Notes: generated by a model from the sequence alone, not told the origin. A stretch of 64,000 nucleotides of DNA from Bacillus sp. E(2018) (GCF_005503015.1 NZ_SCOL01000001.1:248001-312000), one strand, 5' to 3'; positions 9,360 through 18,509 are shown, numbered from the stretch's first letter. Program-made: numbers and translations.

Positions 9360-10304
9360 TTAGCTTCTTTTTTTGCTTAACAGCTTCAAAGCTTTTTGCG
9401 TATTCGCAAAATGCTTCTTTGTTGCGGTATCAAATACAGTCTCTCCATATTTTTCAACGAGCTCAGCTGCCTTTACATCTACGTGTGGACCTGCGCCTTT
9501 TGGTATAATCGTATTGAAACGTTGCCCAAGCTTATCCATTTCTTTTAAGAAGCTATATCTTGCCAAGATGGAAGCAGCAGCAACAGCGAGGTGGATCGAT
9601 TCCCCTTTTGTAGCAAAATAAAGCCCTTCTTTTAAGAGGTTCTTCTCTTTCGTTAAGTAGTTAAAGTAAACACCAGGTTCACAGAACTGATCCACTAATA
9701 TACCTTCGATCTCTTCACCTTCAATTTTTGCTTTTACATTTTGCAGAGCTCGGTTATGAAGGATCGCCTTAATCTTACCTTGCGTCATACCTTTTTGCTG
9801 AAGTTCGTTATACTTCTCATTATTCAATACAAGAAGTGAGTATGGAACAGTATGAATAAGTTCTTTTGCAATTTGAATGATTTGTTTGTCATTTAAGTGC
9901 TTAGAATCTTTCACACCTAGTTCTTTTACAAGTTCAAGATTATCTCTAGAAACGTATGCGGCAGCAACAGTCATCGGTCCGAAGTAATCTCCTGTTCCAA
10001 CTTCGTCACTTCCGATCATAGACAATTCTGCTGCGTTCTGTGGTGGGGCATACTGATGAGGCGGTTTCACCGTTTTACTTTTCGCTTTGGATACGGAAAC
10101 TTCACCTGAGTATTTTTGAGAAGCAGCTTCTGCTCCCTTTCCCTGAAACAGAACTTTGCCTGACTGATATGCTGTGACGGTACAATCTGAGAGTTTTGCT
10201 GAAAATACTGCACCAGGTGGGGTTTTAGCTGATAGAACAGGTGTGAGTTCTTTTTTCATTTCAAGTATTTCTGAATTTGTCATCTTTTTAACAACGTGAG
10301 ACAT
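9360..10304 (-). CDS. rnhC: Ribonuclease HIII
   Basis: 314 residues. Degrades RNA in RNA-DNA hybrids. An N-terminal substrate-binding domain (residues 1-85; PPGAVFSAKLSDCTVTAYQSGKVLFQGKG spans its TBP-like fold in two recognisable blocks) precedes the type 2 RNase H domain, which carries the catalytic DEVGTGDYFGP (about residues 99-109). The N-terminal domain distinguishes HIII from HII. AGGAGG sits upstream of the ATG on the minus strand. It is divergent from zapA, as in B. subtilis. Confidence 0.95.
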   Translation of the reverse strand: MSHVVKKMTNSEILEMKKELTPVLSAKTPPGAVFSAKLSDCTVTAYQSGKVLFQGKGAEAASQKYSGEVSVSKAKSKTVKPPHQYAPPQNAAELSMIGSDEVGTGDYFGPMTVAAAYVSRDNLELVKELGVKDSKHLNDKQIIQIAKELIHTVPYSLLVLNNEKYNELQQKGMTQGKIKAILHNRALQNVKAKIEGEEIEGILVDQFCEPGVYFNYLTKEKNLLKEGLYFATKGESIHLAVAAASILARYSFLKEMDKLGQRFNTIIPKGAGPHVDVKAAELVEKYGETVFDTATKKHFANTQKALKLLSKKRS

Positions 10305-10459
10305 GATCGTGATCCTCCTGTAATGAATAAATTTCCAAATATATCAAAAAAACGCTAGAATAGAACAGAAATATTTTCAACTATGAACGATATTTGATAA
10401 GATAAAGATTAGAGTATTCATTAAATGAATGATCCTTTGTATGTTAAGGAGGTTATTTT

Positions 10460-10723
10460 GTGGCGGAAGAGAAAAAGAAAAACCGTACGACGGTCGAAAT
10501 CTATGGACAACGATATGTAATTGCAGGGACCGAATCCTCCAGCCACATTCATTTAGTAGCTGATAAAGTAGACATGAAAATGAGAGAGATACAATCTCAT
10601 AACCGGTTTCTCGACACGAAACAACTAGCTGTACTTACAGCGGTAAATACAATGAACGAATATTTAAAGATTAAAGAAGAGCTGAAAAAATTGCAACAGC
10701 GAATTGGAAAAGAGGAAAGTTAG
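10460..10723 (+). CDS. zapA: Cell division protein ZapA
   Basis: 87 residues. ZapA binds FtsZ and bundles its filaments at midcell. The N-terminal beta-rich head (KNRTTVEIYGQRYVIAG) and C-terminal coiled coil (about residues 50-85, ending KLQQRIGKEES) match the family. GTG start at 10460 with AAGGAGG at 10446-10452. The following membrane gene begins one base after its stop codon, so they are one transcript. Confidence 0.9.
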   Translation: MAEEKKKNRTTVEIYGQRYVIAGTESSSHIHLVADKVDMKMREIQSHNRFLDTKQLAVLTAVNTMNEYLKIKEELKKLQQRIGKEES

Positions 10724-10724
10724 T

Positions 10725-11261
10725 ATGTTGGATTTGATTTTAATTATTGTTTTAGCAGGTGGATTTTTAATCGGTTTAAAAAGAGGCTTCATCATGCAAC
10801 TCGTTCATTTGGTCGGATTTATAGCAGCCTATATCGTTGCTTATCTGTATTATGATGATCTTGCGCCTAAGTTAGAGTTGTGGATTCCATATCCTTCTTC
10901 AAATGATAGTTCTGTATCTTTCTTAATGAACAGCATATCACTTGAACAAGCTTATTATAATGCGATAGCCTTTGCGATCCTGTTCTTCGCTACGAAGATC
11001 ATCCTTCAGATTCTTGGATCGATGCTTGATTTTCTTGCAAACTTACCGATTCTTCATACGTTCAACAGATGGCTCGGTGGTTTACTAGGTTTTGTAGAAG
11101 TCTATTTGATCGTGTTTATTCTATTGTATATCGCAACATTAGTTCCAATAGAAGCCTTTCAAGCTCATTATGAAAATTCATGGATCGCACAGGGAATGGT
11201 CAAAAACACCCCCGTATTTTCTGAGTCAGTAAAGGAAATGTGGATGAAACATATGGCATAA
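10725..11261 (+). CDS. yshB: CvpA family membrane protein (YshB)
   Basis: 178 residues with four membrane segments and the CvpA-family opening LDLILIIVLAGGFLIGLKRGF. The family is named after colicin V production in Escherichia coli; its role in bacilli is not settled. I start at the ATG at 10725, one base after the zapA stop, with GAGGAAAG inside the end of zapA as ribosome site. zapA-yshB is the usual pair in bacilli, ended by a terminator. Confidence 0.85.
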   Translation: MLDLILIIVLAGGFLIGLKRGFIMQLVHLVGFIAAYIVAYLYYDDLAPKLELWIPYPSSNDSSVSFLMNSISLEQAYYNAIAFAILFFATKIILQILGSMLDFLANLPILHTFNRWLGGLLGFVEVYLIVFILLYIATLVPIEAFQAHYENSWIAQGMVKNTPVFSESVKEMWMKHMA

Positions 11262-11288
11262 CTTCTCCCAGCGCGGAGAAGTTTTTTC
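11260..11288 (+). terminator. Terminator after zapA-yshB
   Basis: Stem ACTTCTCC / GGAGAAGT (11261-11268 with 11275-11282), six-base loop, T run after it; it begins at the stop codon. Confidence 0.85.
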
Positions 11289-11319
11289 TTTGTTGTTTAT
11301 ACTAAGTTGATCTTGAATG

Positions 11320-11394
11320 CCGCTGATTTTCGCGTAAGGTTGCTTGCTTTCCGCGGGGCATGAGTCAGCAACCTTACGCTACAATTAACTTTGG
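11320..11394 (+). repeat. Short interspersed repeat forming a perfect hairpin
   Basis: Arms GCGTAAGGTTGC (11332-11343) and GCAACCTTACGC (11368-11379) are perfectly complementary, with TTGCTTTCCGCGGGGCA in the loop. It belongs to the same family as 16294-16425 and 63142-63272 but lacks the middle part, so it may be an internal-deletion derivative. Confidence 0.7.
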
Positions 11395-11496
11395 TCGATG
11401 AAGCAAGTGGGTAAAGTGCTATAGGGGTAATAACACAAATGATAAAAGCCATTATCACTTACTAGCATTACAATGAATAAATGAGGTGAGCTCATT

Positions 11497-13212
11497 ATGG
11501 TAAATAAAAAAGAGGTAGTACGTGCACTTGAACAGATTGCTTTGTACCTTGAGATCTTAGGAGAGAACTCGTTTAAAGTTTCCGCATATCGTAAAGCAGC
11601 GAACGCTCTTGAGAGTGATGAGCGAACAATGGATGAAATCGGCGATGTGTCAAAACTGAAAGGAATCGGAAAAGGTACAGCTTCTATAATCATAGAAATG
11701 ATAGAAAAGGGCGAGTCGCAACTTTTAGTTGAACTTCAGGAAAAAGTACCGTCTGAATTGATAACACTGCTGCAAGTTCCAAATCTCGGAGGTAAGAAAA
11801 TCGCTAAACTTTATTCCGAGTTAGGTGTAACGAATATTGAATCTCTAAAAGAAGCATGTGAAAATGGTAAAGTGAGAGAATTGGCAGGGTTTGGCGCTAA
11901 AACCGAAGAGAAGATCTTAGCATCGTTAAAAGATCTTGGGAAAAGACCAGAGAGGCTTCCTATTGCATACATGCTTCCTATTGCAGAAAAAATAGAATCT
12001 CAGTTAGAAAGAATGAAAAATATTGAGAAATACTCTAGAGCAGGAAGTCTCAGACGTTACCGGGAAACGATCAAAGACTTGGATTTTATTATTTCAAGTA
12101 ATCATCCAAGTGAAGTGAAGCAACAACTATTGGAACTTCATGGAGTCATTGATGTGATTGCAAGCGGAGATACAAAGGTTTCCCTCGTACTCGATGAGAA
12201 ACTTTCTGTATCCGTGGACTTTCGTATCGTACAACCCCATCAGTTTGCCACTACTCTGCATCATTTTACAGGCTCCATGGAGCATAACGTTAAAATGCGT
12301 CAGCTCGCAAAAGCAAGAGGCGAAAAGATTAGTGAATATGGTGTAGAAAATATAGAAACCGGTGAAATTCTTACGTTTGACACGGAAGAAGATTTCTATG
12401 CTCACTTCTCATTAAGTTGGATTCCTCCTGAAGCGAGGGAGTCTGGTGAAGAAATAAAGTTATTTAAAGATTGTCATGACCTTATTCAGTTATCCGATAT
12501 TAAAGGAGATCTTCATCTGCATTCTACTTGGAGTGATGGGGCGTTCTCAATCGAAGAAATGGCTGAAGAAGCTCGAAGTAGAGGCTATGAATATATGGCG
12601 ATTACAGATCATTCTCAATATTTACGAGTCGCAAACGGTCTAACTCCTGAGAGGGTACGTATGCAACGACAAGAGATCAATAAGTTAAATAAAACGTATA
12701 CAGATTTTAAGATACTTGCAGGAATTGAGATGGATATTCTCCCGGATGGTACACTTGATTATGATGATGAATTGTTAGATGAGATGGATTTTGTCATTGC
12801 AAGCATCCATTCTGCGTTCTCTCAAGATCAAAGCAAAATCATGGATCGTTTGAAGACGGCGTTAACACACAAGAAAGTGGATTTAATTGCTCACCCAACA
12901 GGGCGGCTGATCGGACGCAGAGAAGGTTATGACGTAGATGTTGAAATGCTGCTGCAACTTGCTTTTGAAACAGGTACGGCTGTTGAGTTGAATGCAAATC
13001 CGAATCGGCTTGACCTTGCTCCACAGTGGTTAAAGAAAGCTCAGGAACTTGGGGTTAAGATAGCGATTAATACAGATGCACATTATAAAGACACGATGAA
13101 ACATATGGAGATTGGAGCAGCGGTTGCGCGAAAAGGTTTTGTTCGAAAAAACAATGTGTTAAATACAATGACATTAAACGAACTTGATACCTTTTTAAAC
13201 CGTAAAAAATAG
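11497..13212 (+). CDS. polX: DNA polymerase/3'-5' exonuclease PolX
   Basis: 571 residues. Family X DNA polymerase with a fused PHP nuclease, active in gap filling and base excision repair. The N-terminal part has helix-hairpin-helix elements (KLKGIGKGTASII, VPNLGGKKIAKLYSELG) and the nucleotidyltransferase signature with KDLDFII (about residues 190-196). The C-terminal PHP domain starts near residue 335 with GDLHLHSTWSDG and keeps the metal-binding AITDHS, IEMD, SIHSAF and NTDAH motifs. ATG with GAGGTGAG upstream; mutSB follows after 31 bases. Confidence 0.95.
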   Translation: MVNKKEVVRALEQIALYLEILGENSFKVSAYRKAANALESDERTMDEIGDVSKLKGIGKGTASIIIEMIEKGESQLLVELQEKVPSELITLLQVPNLGGKKIAKLYSELGVTNIESLKEACENGKVRELAGFGAKTEEKILASLKDLGKRPERLPIAYMLPIAEKIESQLERMKNIEKYSRAGSLRRYRETIKDLDFIISSNHPSEVKQQLLELHGVIDVIASGDTKVSLVLDEKLSVSVDFRIVQPHQFATTLHHFTGSMEHNVKMRQLAKARGEKISEYGVENIETGEILTFDTEEDFYAHFSLSWIPPEARESGEEIKLFKDCHDLIQLSDIKGDLHLHSTWSDGAFSIEEMAEEARSRGYEYMAITDHSQYLRVANGLTPERVRMQRQEINKLNKTYTDFKILAGIEMDILPDGTLDYDDELLDEMDFVIASIHSAFSQDQSKIMDRLKTALTHKKVDLIAHPTGRLIGRREGYDVDVEMLLQLAFETGTAVELNANPNRLDLAPQWLKKAQELGVKIAINTDAHYKDTMKHMEIGAAVARKGFVRKNNVLNTMTLNELDTFLNRKK

Positions 13213-13243
13213 CTCTAGATCCTGTGATCAGGAGGAAGAATAT

Positions 13244-15601
13244 ATGCAAGAAAAAATGCTGCGTGTTTTAGAACTAAGAAAAGTGATAGACCGTCTAAAA
13301 AAGCATGCAAGCTGCTCACTTGGACTAAATAAAATCGATTCTCTAATGCCGTTTACAGCCCTTGAAGAAGTAAACGAAGCTCAAGATGCTACAGATGAAG
13401 GGGTAAAAGTTCTCCGATTAAAAGGACAAGTTCCATTCGGTGGAATCTTTGATGTTTCATCAAATGTTAAACGCTCAAAGATTGGCAGTCTTCTAAATGA
13501 AGAAGATTTGATGGATATCGCTTCTACTCTTTATGGCGGTAGACGCTTTAAGCGATTTATCGAGGGCTTGGTAGAGGATGGCATTGAATTGCGAATCCTT
13601 AAGAATGCAGCAGAAAACATCATTCCTCTTCATGAGCTAGAACAAGAAATTAAAAGCTGTATCGATGACAACGGACATATGATGGATAGCGCTAGTCCTG
13701 AGCTTCGTGCGATTCGTCAGCAGTTGCGTACGTTTGAAGCACGTGTAAGAGAAAAGCTGGAATCAATCGTCAGATCATCCAGCTATCAAAAAATGTTATC
13801 TGACTCAATCATAACAATTCGTAACGACCGATTCGTTATTCCCGTTAAACAAGAGTACAGAGGTAATTTTGGTGGAATGGTTCATGATCAATCAGCGAGT
13901 GGAGCGACTTTGTTTATTGAACCTCAATCTGTTATGACGGTTAACAATCAAGTAAAAGAAGCTAAAGCAAAAGAAGCACGTGAGATCGAGAAGATTTTAA
14001 GAGAACTAACTGCTGGAGTAGCAGAACATGCTGATGAAATTTTGCTGAATGTAAATATTTTAGCAGAGATGGATTTCATTCTAGCAAAAGCTAGATTTGC
14101 GAATGAGCTGAAGTGTACGCGTCCGATTATGAATGACAAAGGATTTATATCACTTAATAGCGGCAGGCATCCTCTGCTCGATCAAGAAACGGTTGTTCCA
14201 ACGAGTGTGATGTTAGGTGGCGAGTATCAATCACTCGTCATTACAGGTCCAAATACTGGTGGTAAAACAGTTACCCTAAAAACGATCGGACTGCTTACTC
14301 TTATGGCACAATGTGGCCTGCAGATACCTGCTGGAGAAGAATCAGAAATGGCTGTCTTTAAGAATATCTATGCTGACATTGGTGATGAACAGTCTATTGA
14401 ACAATCATTGAGTACATTCTCTTCACATATGGTTAACATCGTAGACATCTTAAACAAGATCGATTTCGAATCACTCGTTCTCTTTGATGAACTAGGAGCA
14501 GGAACTGACCCTCAAGAAGGGGCAGCCCTCGCTATTTCAATTCTTGACTTCGTGTTTGCACGAGGAGCACGTGTCGTAGCCACAACCCATTATAGTGAGC
14601 TAAAAGCATATGCCTACAACCGACCTGGTGTTATGAACGCTTCTGTAGAATTTGATGTTCAGACGCTCAGACCTACTTATCGTTTATTAGTGGGAGTGCC
14701 AGGACGAAGTAACGCGTTTGAGATCTCCAAAAGACTCGGGCTTCGTCAGGATATCATTGATTCAGCTCGTTCTCAGATTAGTGAAGACGAGAACAAGATT
14801 GATAATATGATAAAGTCTTTAGAAGATAATCGTAAAAAAGCTGAAAAAGAGATGGAAGAAGCAGAGAACAGAAGAAAAGAAGCAGAATCTATTAAGGGTG
14901 ACCTAGAGAGGGAACTCGAATTGTTTCAGAATGAAAAAGATCGATTGTATGATAAAGCAAAGCAGGAAGCAGAAAAGGCGATTGAAAAAGCACGTGAAAC
15001 GGCAGAAGAGATCATTCGTGAAATTCGTGAACTTCAAAAATCAGGTGGACAGATCAAAGAACATAAACTGATTGAAGCGAAAAAGAAATTAGAAGAAGCT
15101 GTTCCAAAAACAAAAGCCAAAAACAAGAAGGCAAAAGCTGTATCTACAAAACAAGAATATGTTCCAGGTGACGAAGTACGAGTTCTTACGGTAGGTCAAA
15201 AAGGGCATATCGTTGAAAAAGTAAGCAACAATGAGTACCAAGTTCAGATCGGAATTCTAAAGATGAATGTATCTGAAAAAGATTTAGAGTGGATAAAACA
15301 AAGTAAACCGAAACCTGAACCGCGTTCATTCGTAAAAGTATCAGGAAACTCCGATTCTTCTCGACCAGAACTTGACCTGAGAGGAATAAGGTATGAAGAT
15401 GCCATGTTAGAGGTGGATCGATACCTGGATGAAGCACTTCTAGCTGGCTTCAACCAAGTATATATCATACATGGTAAAGGGACAGGTGCACTAAGAAAAG
15501 GTGTTCAAGAGCTGTTGAAAACGCATCGAAATGTTAAATCCACACGTATGGGTGCAGCTGGTGAAGGCGGAGGCGGAGTAACAGTCGCTGTATTGAAGTA
15601 G
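13244..15601 (+). CDS. mutSB: Endonuclease MutS2
   Basis: 785 residues, the normal MutS2 length. A MutS paralogue without the mismatch-recognition domain, involved in limiting recombination and, in B. subtilis, in rescue of collided ribosomes. Core plus ATPase domain with Walker A GPNTGGKTVTLK (about residues 335-346) and Walker B VLFDELGAGTDP, a long coiled coil (about 515-630), and a C-terminal Smr nuclease domain with LDLRGIRYEDA and IHGKGTGALRKGV. AGGAGGAAG precedes the ATG (near 13244). Sits in the polX-mutSB-yshE series. Confidence 0.95.
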   Translation: MQEKMLRVLELRKVIDRLKKHASCSLGLNKIDSLMPFTALEEVNEAQDATDEGVKVLRLKGQVPFGGIFDVSSNVKRSKIGSLLNEEDLMDIASTLYGGRRFKRFIEGLVEDGIELRILKNAAENIIPLHELEQEIKSCIDDNGHMMDSASPELRAIRQQLRTFEARVREKLESIVRSSSYQKMLSDSIITIRNDRFVIPVKQEYRGNFGGMVHDQSASGATLFIEPQSVMTVNNQVKEAKAKEAREIEKILRELTAGVAEHADEILLNVNILAEMDFILAKARFANELKCTRPIMNDKGFISLNSGRHPLLDQETVVPTSVMLGGEYQSLVITGPNTGGKTVTLKTIGLLTLMAQCGLQIPAGEESEMAVFKNIYADIGDEQSIEQSLSTFSSHMVNIVDILNKIDFESLVLFDELGAGTDPQEGAALAISILDFVFARGARVVATTHYSELKAYAYNRPGVMNASVEFDVQTLRPTYRLLVGVPGRSNAFEISKRLGLRQDIIDSARSQISEDENKIDNMIKSLEDNRKKAEKEMEEAENRRKEAESIKGDLERELELFQNEKDRLYDKAKQEAEKAIEKARETAEEIIREIRELQKSGGQIKEHKLIEAKKKLEEAVPKTKAKNKKAKAVSTKQEYVPGDEVRVLTVGQKGHIVEKVSNNEYQVQIGILKMNVSEKDLEWIKQSKPKPEPRSFVKVSGNSDSSRPELDLRGIRYEDAMLEVDRYLDEALLAGFNQVYIIHGKGTGALRKGVQELLKTHRNVKSTRMGAAGEGGGGVTVAVLK

Positions 15602-15643
15602 TAAAGGAATGAAACCAAGCCGTTTACAAAGGGGTATTGTTGA

Positions 15644-16048
15644 ATGGATTTTATGAGTAACGCTTTTATTAAAACAGCAGCTAACTATAGCGTTGTCGTG
15701 CTATGTCTAGTCGTCTTTTTGGCTGTGTTTGAACTGGTTACGCGTTATAAGAATTGGGTCGAAATCAAGAAAGGAAACTTATCCGTTGCTATGGCTACGG
15801 GCGGGAAGATTTTCGGAATCGCGAACATCTTTCGTTACTCGATCGCTCAAAATGATTCCATACTGATGATGATAACGTGGAGTGCTTACGGATTCATCCT
15901 GCTCTTGATCGGTTATTTTATCTTTGAATTCTTAACCCCAAAGTTTCAGATCGATAAAGAGATCGAGAACGATAACCGAGCAGTTGGTTTCATATCGATG
16001 ATCATCTCAATTGGTTTATCATTTGTAATCGGTGAAGGAATCGAATAG
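15644..16048 (+). CDS. yshE: DUF350 domain membrane protein (YshE)
   Basis: 134 residues with four hydrophobic segments; EIKKGNLSVAMATGGKIFG links the first two and is the conserved DUF350 stretch. No function is established for the family. It follows mutSB by 42 bases with AAAGGGG upstream, as yshE does in B. subtilis. A tiny membrane ORF follows it directly. Confidence 0.8.
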   Translation: MDFMSNAFIKTAANYSVVVLCLVVFLAVFELVTRYKNWVEIKKGNLSVAMATGGKIFGIANIFRYSIAQNDSILMMITWSAYGFILLLIGYFIFEFLTPKFQIDKEIENDNRAVGFISMIISIGLSFVIGEGIE

Positions 16049-16063
16049 CTGAAGGGAAAAGAT

Positions 16064-16147
16064 ATGGAAACATTATTTAAAGTGTTGTTTGTATTAAGCG
16101 GAGTATTCATCGCTGCAGGACTTATCTACTTATTCTTCTTTGCTTAA
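16064..16147 (+). CDS. Possible 27-residue single-span membrane micropeptide
   Basis: ATG at 16064 with GAAGGG at 16051-16056 at good spacing, in the 15-base gap after yshE. It encodes 27 residues: METLFKV then an almost unbroken hydrophobic stretch ending FFFA, then TAA. A rho-independent terminator follows immediately, so the ORF sits exactly where a last gene of the operon would be. Codons look like the neighbours. I do not recognise it; it may be a small membrane peptide acting with YshE, or a chance ORF. It is too short for standard gene finders. Confidence 0.5.
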   Translation: METLFKVLFVLSGVFIAAGLIYLFFFA

Positions 16148-16153
16148 GTTTCA

Positions 16154-16187
16154 AAACCAGTTCTCAATTCGGAGAGCTGGTTTTTTG
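16154..16187 (+). terminator. Terminator after yshE and the micropeptide ORF
   Basis: A 12-bp stem starting AAACCAG and closing CTGGTTT (one T-G pair), six-base loop, then TTTTTT. It begins seven bases after the micropeptide stop codon. Confidence 0.85.
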
Positions 16188-16293
16188 TTCTCTTAAAGAC
16201 TGTTCTCTAATTATTGTTAATCGTTAATGACGGTTTTACTTAGCATTACTTAAAAAAGAATGTTGTTTTTGTTGTTTCTATTTCATTCTGTGC

Positions 16294-16425
16294 TAGTTGA
16301 TTGTAGCGTAAGGTTGCCGACTCCTGCGGGACAAGCGGTCAGGTGAGACACTTAAAGGCGCAAAGCGGCAAGGGGCTCACCGATTGCCCCGCGGAAAGCG
16401 AGCAACCAGGAGCGGAAATCAACTA
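16294..16425 (+). repeat. Interspersed palindromic repeat, medium copy
   Basis: Runs from AGTTGATTGTAGCG to GGAAATCAACT with inverted ends (GTTGATT / AATCAAC) and inner complementary blocks (GGTTGC..., GACTCCTGCGGGACA against TGCCCCGCGGAAAGCGAG, and GGTGAGACAC against GGCTCACC). The rest of 16188-16612 is AT-rich and holds nothing else I can support apart from the lcfA promoter region. Confidence 0.75.
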
Positions 16426-16541
16426 CTACCAAGAGCATCATCGAATCTGAATAAACAGCTTTTAAGTTTCCTTATGCTCAAAAACAGTTTTTAGAACCGT
16501 ATTATTGAATTATTTATAATTTTTAAAAAAGTATATAAAAT

Positions 16542-16562
16542 TGTATACGTTTTCAATATAAT
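16542..16562 (+). promoter_or_regulatory. Candidate CcpA cre site at the lcfA -10 element
   Basis: TGTATACGTTTTCA (16542-16555) fits the cre consensus TGWNANCGNTNWCA at all but one position and directly abuts a TATAAT at 16557-16562, the likely lcfA -10; the -35 is weak. Catabolite repression of the lcfA operon by CcpA is known in B. subtilis, so the placement is meaningful, but binding here is inferred. Confidence 0.5.
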
Positions 16563-16618
16563 AGGAATAAAGATATAGAAATTTTGAAGGAAGGCGTGAA
16601 TTAAAGGAGGAGATGCAA

Positions 16619-18304
16619 GTGGAAAGACGGTGGCTCAACAGTTACCCTAGTGAAATTCCGGGACATCTTGATTACGACAGCAAACCTTTATTCGCGTATT
16701 TAGAATCAGCAGCAGAAGAAAAAACAGATAAAACTGCTGTACATTTTTTAGGAAAGACATTAACATTCGGTGAGCTTCATGAATGCAGTTTACGCTTCGC
16801 ACATGCTTTAACAACTCTTGGTGTAAAAAAAGGTGATCGTGTTGCCATCATGCTGCCCAACTGCCCGCAAGCAGTCATCGCCTATTACGGCACGCTTTTT
16901 ATAGGTGGAATTGTTGTGCAGACAAATCCTCTTTACACGGAGAGAGAATTACGCCATCAATTATCAGACAGCGGGGCAAAAGTCATTGTAGGATTAGATC
17001 TTCTGTTTGGAAGAATTTCAGCCGTTCGTGGGGATACGAACATTGAACAGATCATCATGACGTCTGTGAAGGATTATTTGCCTTTTCCTAAGAATTTGAT
17101 CTATCCTTTTATTCAAAAAAGGCAGAATCCAACAGTAGTCGTTGATATTACGTACAATCATGAAGTTCATTCGTTTCGAGATCTGCTCAAACGCTCTCAA
17201 CCAGTAAAGCCTCAAGTAGAGGTTGATCCTGATGAGGATCTTGCGCTGCTGCAATATACTGGTGGTACAACAGGGCCAGCAAAAGGTGTGATGCTGACCC
17301 ACAAAAACCTAGTCACGAACGCGTTACAGTGCAATACATGGATGTATAAAAACAGAGAGGGAAAAGAAAAGATCCTTGGTGCTCTTCCTTTCTTTCATGT
17401 GTATGGTATGACATGTGTGATGAACCTTGGCATCATTACAAGAGCAGAGATGATTATCTTGCCGCGTTTTGATCCAGTGCAAGTTTTGAAGACGATTCAC
17501 AAGGAACGACCTACGCTATTTCCAGGCGCTCCGACTATGTATATCGCACTTCTAAATCATCCAGATTTAAAAAAATACGATCTCTCGTCCATTCAAGCAT
17601 GTATAAGCGGTTCCGCTGCCTTGCCGCTTGAAGTTCAACAAAAATTTCAGGCAGTCATTTCAGGTTCATTAGTTGAAGGGTATGGACTTACAGAAGCTTC
17701 ACCTGTTACACATGCGAATCTTATTTATGGTGATCAGGTAAGAGGCAGTATCGGATTACCATGGCCGAACACTGAAGCAGCAATTATCTCAGCTGAAACA
17801 GGCGAATGGGCAGAGCCAGGAGAGATCGGTGAGTTAGCTGTAAGAGGACCTCAAGTGATGAAAGGATATTGGAACCAACCAGAAGAAACCGCATCTGTAT
17901 TTAGAGAAGATTGGTTGATTACTGGAGATATGGGTTATATGGATGAAAAAGGTTACTTTTACATCGTGGATCGCAAAAAAGACTTAATCATCGCAGGAGG
18001 ATTTAATATTTATCCTCGTGAAGTAGAAGAAGTTTTATATGAACACGAAAAAGTAAAAGAAGCTGTAGTAGTCGGTGTGCCTGATGCATACAGAGGTGAG
18101 ACGGTTAAAGCTTTTGTTGTGTTAAAGGAAGGAGCAGAATGTTCGGAAGAAGAGCTGAATAAATTCTGCCGAGAACATCTTGCGTCCTTTAAAGTACCTA
18201 GGCTTTATGAGTTCAGACAAGAGCTTCCTAAGACGATGGTCGGTAAAATCTTAAGAAGAGTTCTTTTGGAAGAAGAACGTGAAAAAGCAAAGCAAAGCTC
18301 GTGA
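16619..18304 (+). CDS. lcfA: Long-chain fatty acid-CoA ligase
   Basis: 561 residues. Activates long-chain fatty acids to acyl-CoA at the cost of ATP, the entry step of beta-oxidation. AMP-binding signature LLQYTGGTTGPAKGVMLTH (about residues 207-225), EGYGLTEASPV, the TGDMGYMDEKGYFYIVDRKKD hinge region (in two blocks) and the C-terminal catalytic lysine in PKTMVGKILRR. I prefer GTG at 16619, eight bases after AGGAGG; the ATG two codons earlier is too close to it. First gene of the fad cluster, but followed by its own terminator and a FadR box before fadR. Confidence 0.93.
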   Translation: MERRWLNSYPSEIPGHLDYDSKPLFAYLESAAEEKTDKTAVHFLGKTLTFGELHECSLRFAHALTTLGVKKGDRVAIMLPNCPQAVIAYYGTLFIGGIVVQTNPLYTERELRHQLSDSGAKVIVGLDLLFGRISAVRGDTNIEQIIMTSVKDYLPFPKNLIYPFIQKRQNPTVVVDITYNHEVHSFRDLLKRSQPVKPQVEVDPDEDLALLQYTGGTTGPAKGVMLTHKNLVTNALQCNTWMYKNREGKEKILGALPFFHVYGMTCVMNLGIITRAEMIILPRFDPVQVLKTIHKERPTLFPGAPTMYIALLNHPDLKKYDLSSIQACISGSAALPLEVQQKFQAVISGSLVEGYGLTEASPVTHANLIYGDQVRGSIGLPWPNTEAAIISAETGEWAEPGEIGELAVRGPQVMKGYWNQPEETASVFREDWLITGDMGYMDEKGYFYIVDRKKDLIIAGGFNIYPREVEEVLYEHEKVKEAVVVGVPDAYRGETVKAFVVLKEGAECSEEELNKFCREHLASFKVPRLYEFRQELPKTMVGKILRRVLLEEEREKAKQSS

Positions 18305-18328
18305 AAGCTGCCTCCTGGCGGCTTTTTC
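18304..18328 (+). terminator. Terminator after lcfA
   Basis: AAAGCTGCC / GGCGGCTTT stem with TCCT loop and a T run, overlapping the last base of the lcfA stop codon. Confidence 0.65.
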
Positions 18329-18447
18329 TATGTTAAACAATCACTCAACGTAAAAATGAAAAACGTTAACTTCAAGTTAAACTTGTAAAATGTATAGAAA
18401 AAATGACATAATGAAATTGACAGAAAAGAAAGATTTGTTTTACAATT

Positions 18448-18467
18448 ATGAATGAACAATCATTCAT
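18448..18467. promoter_or_regulatory. FadR operator
   Basis: Perfect palindrome ATGAATGA-ACAA-TCATTCAT, close to the known B. subtilis FadR box (TGAATGAATANTCATTCA). It lies 42 bases before fadR, so it should give autoregulation of fadR-fadB-etfBA, relieved by long-chain acyl-CoA. No such box is visible upstream of lcfA. Confidence 0.85.
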
Positions 18468-18509
18468 TTTTGAAAAGATGATTGTGTTATACAAAAAGAG
18501 GCGATAGTA

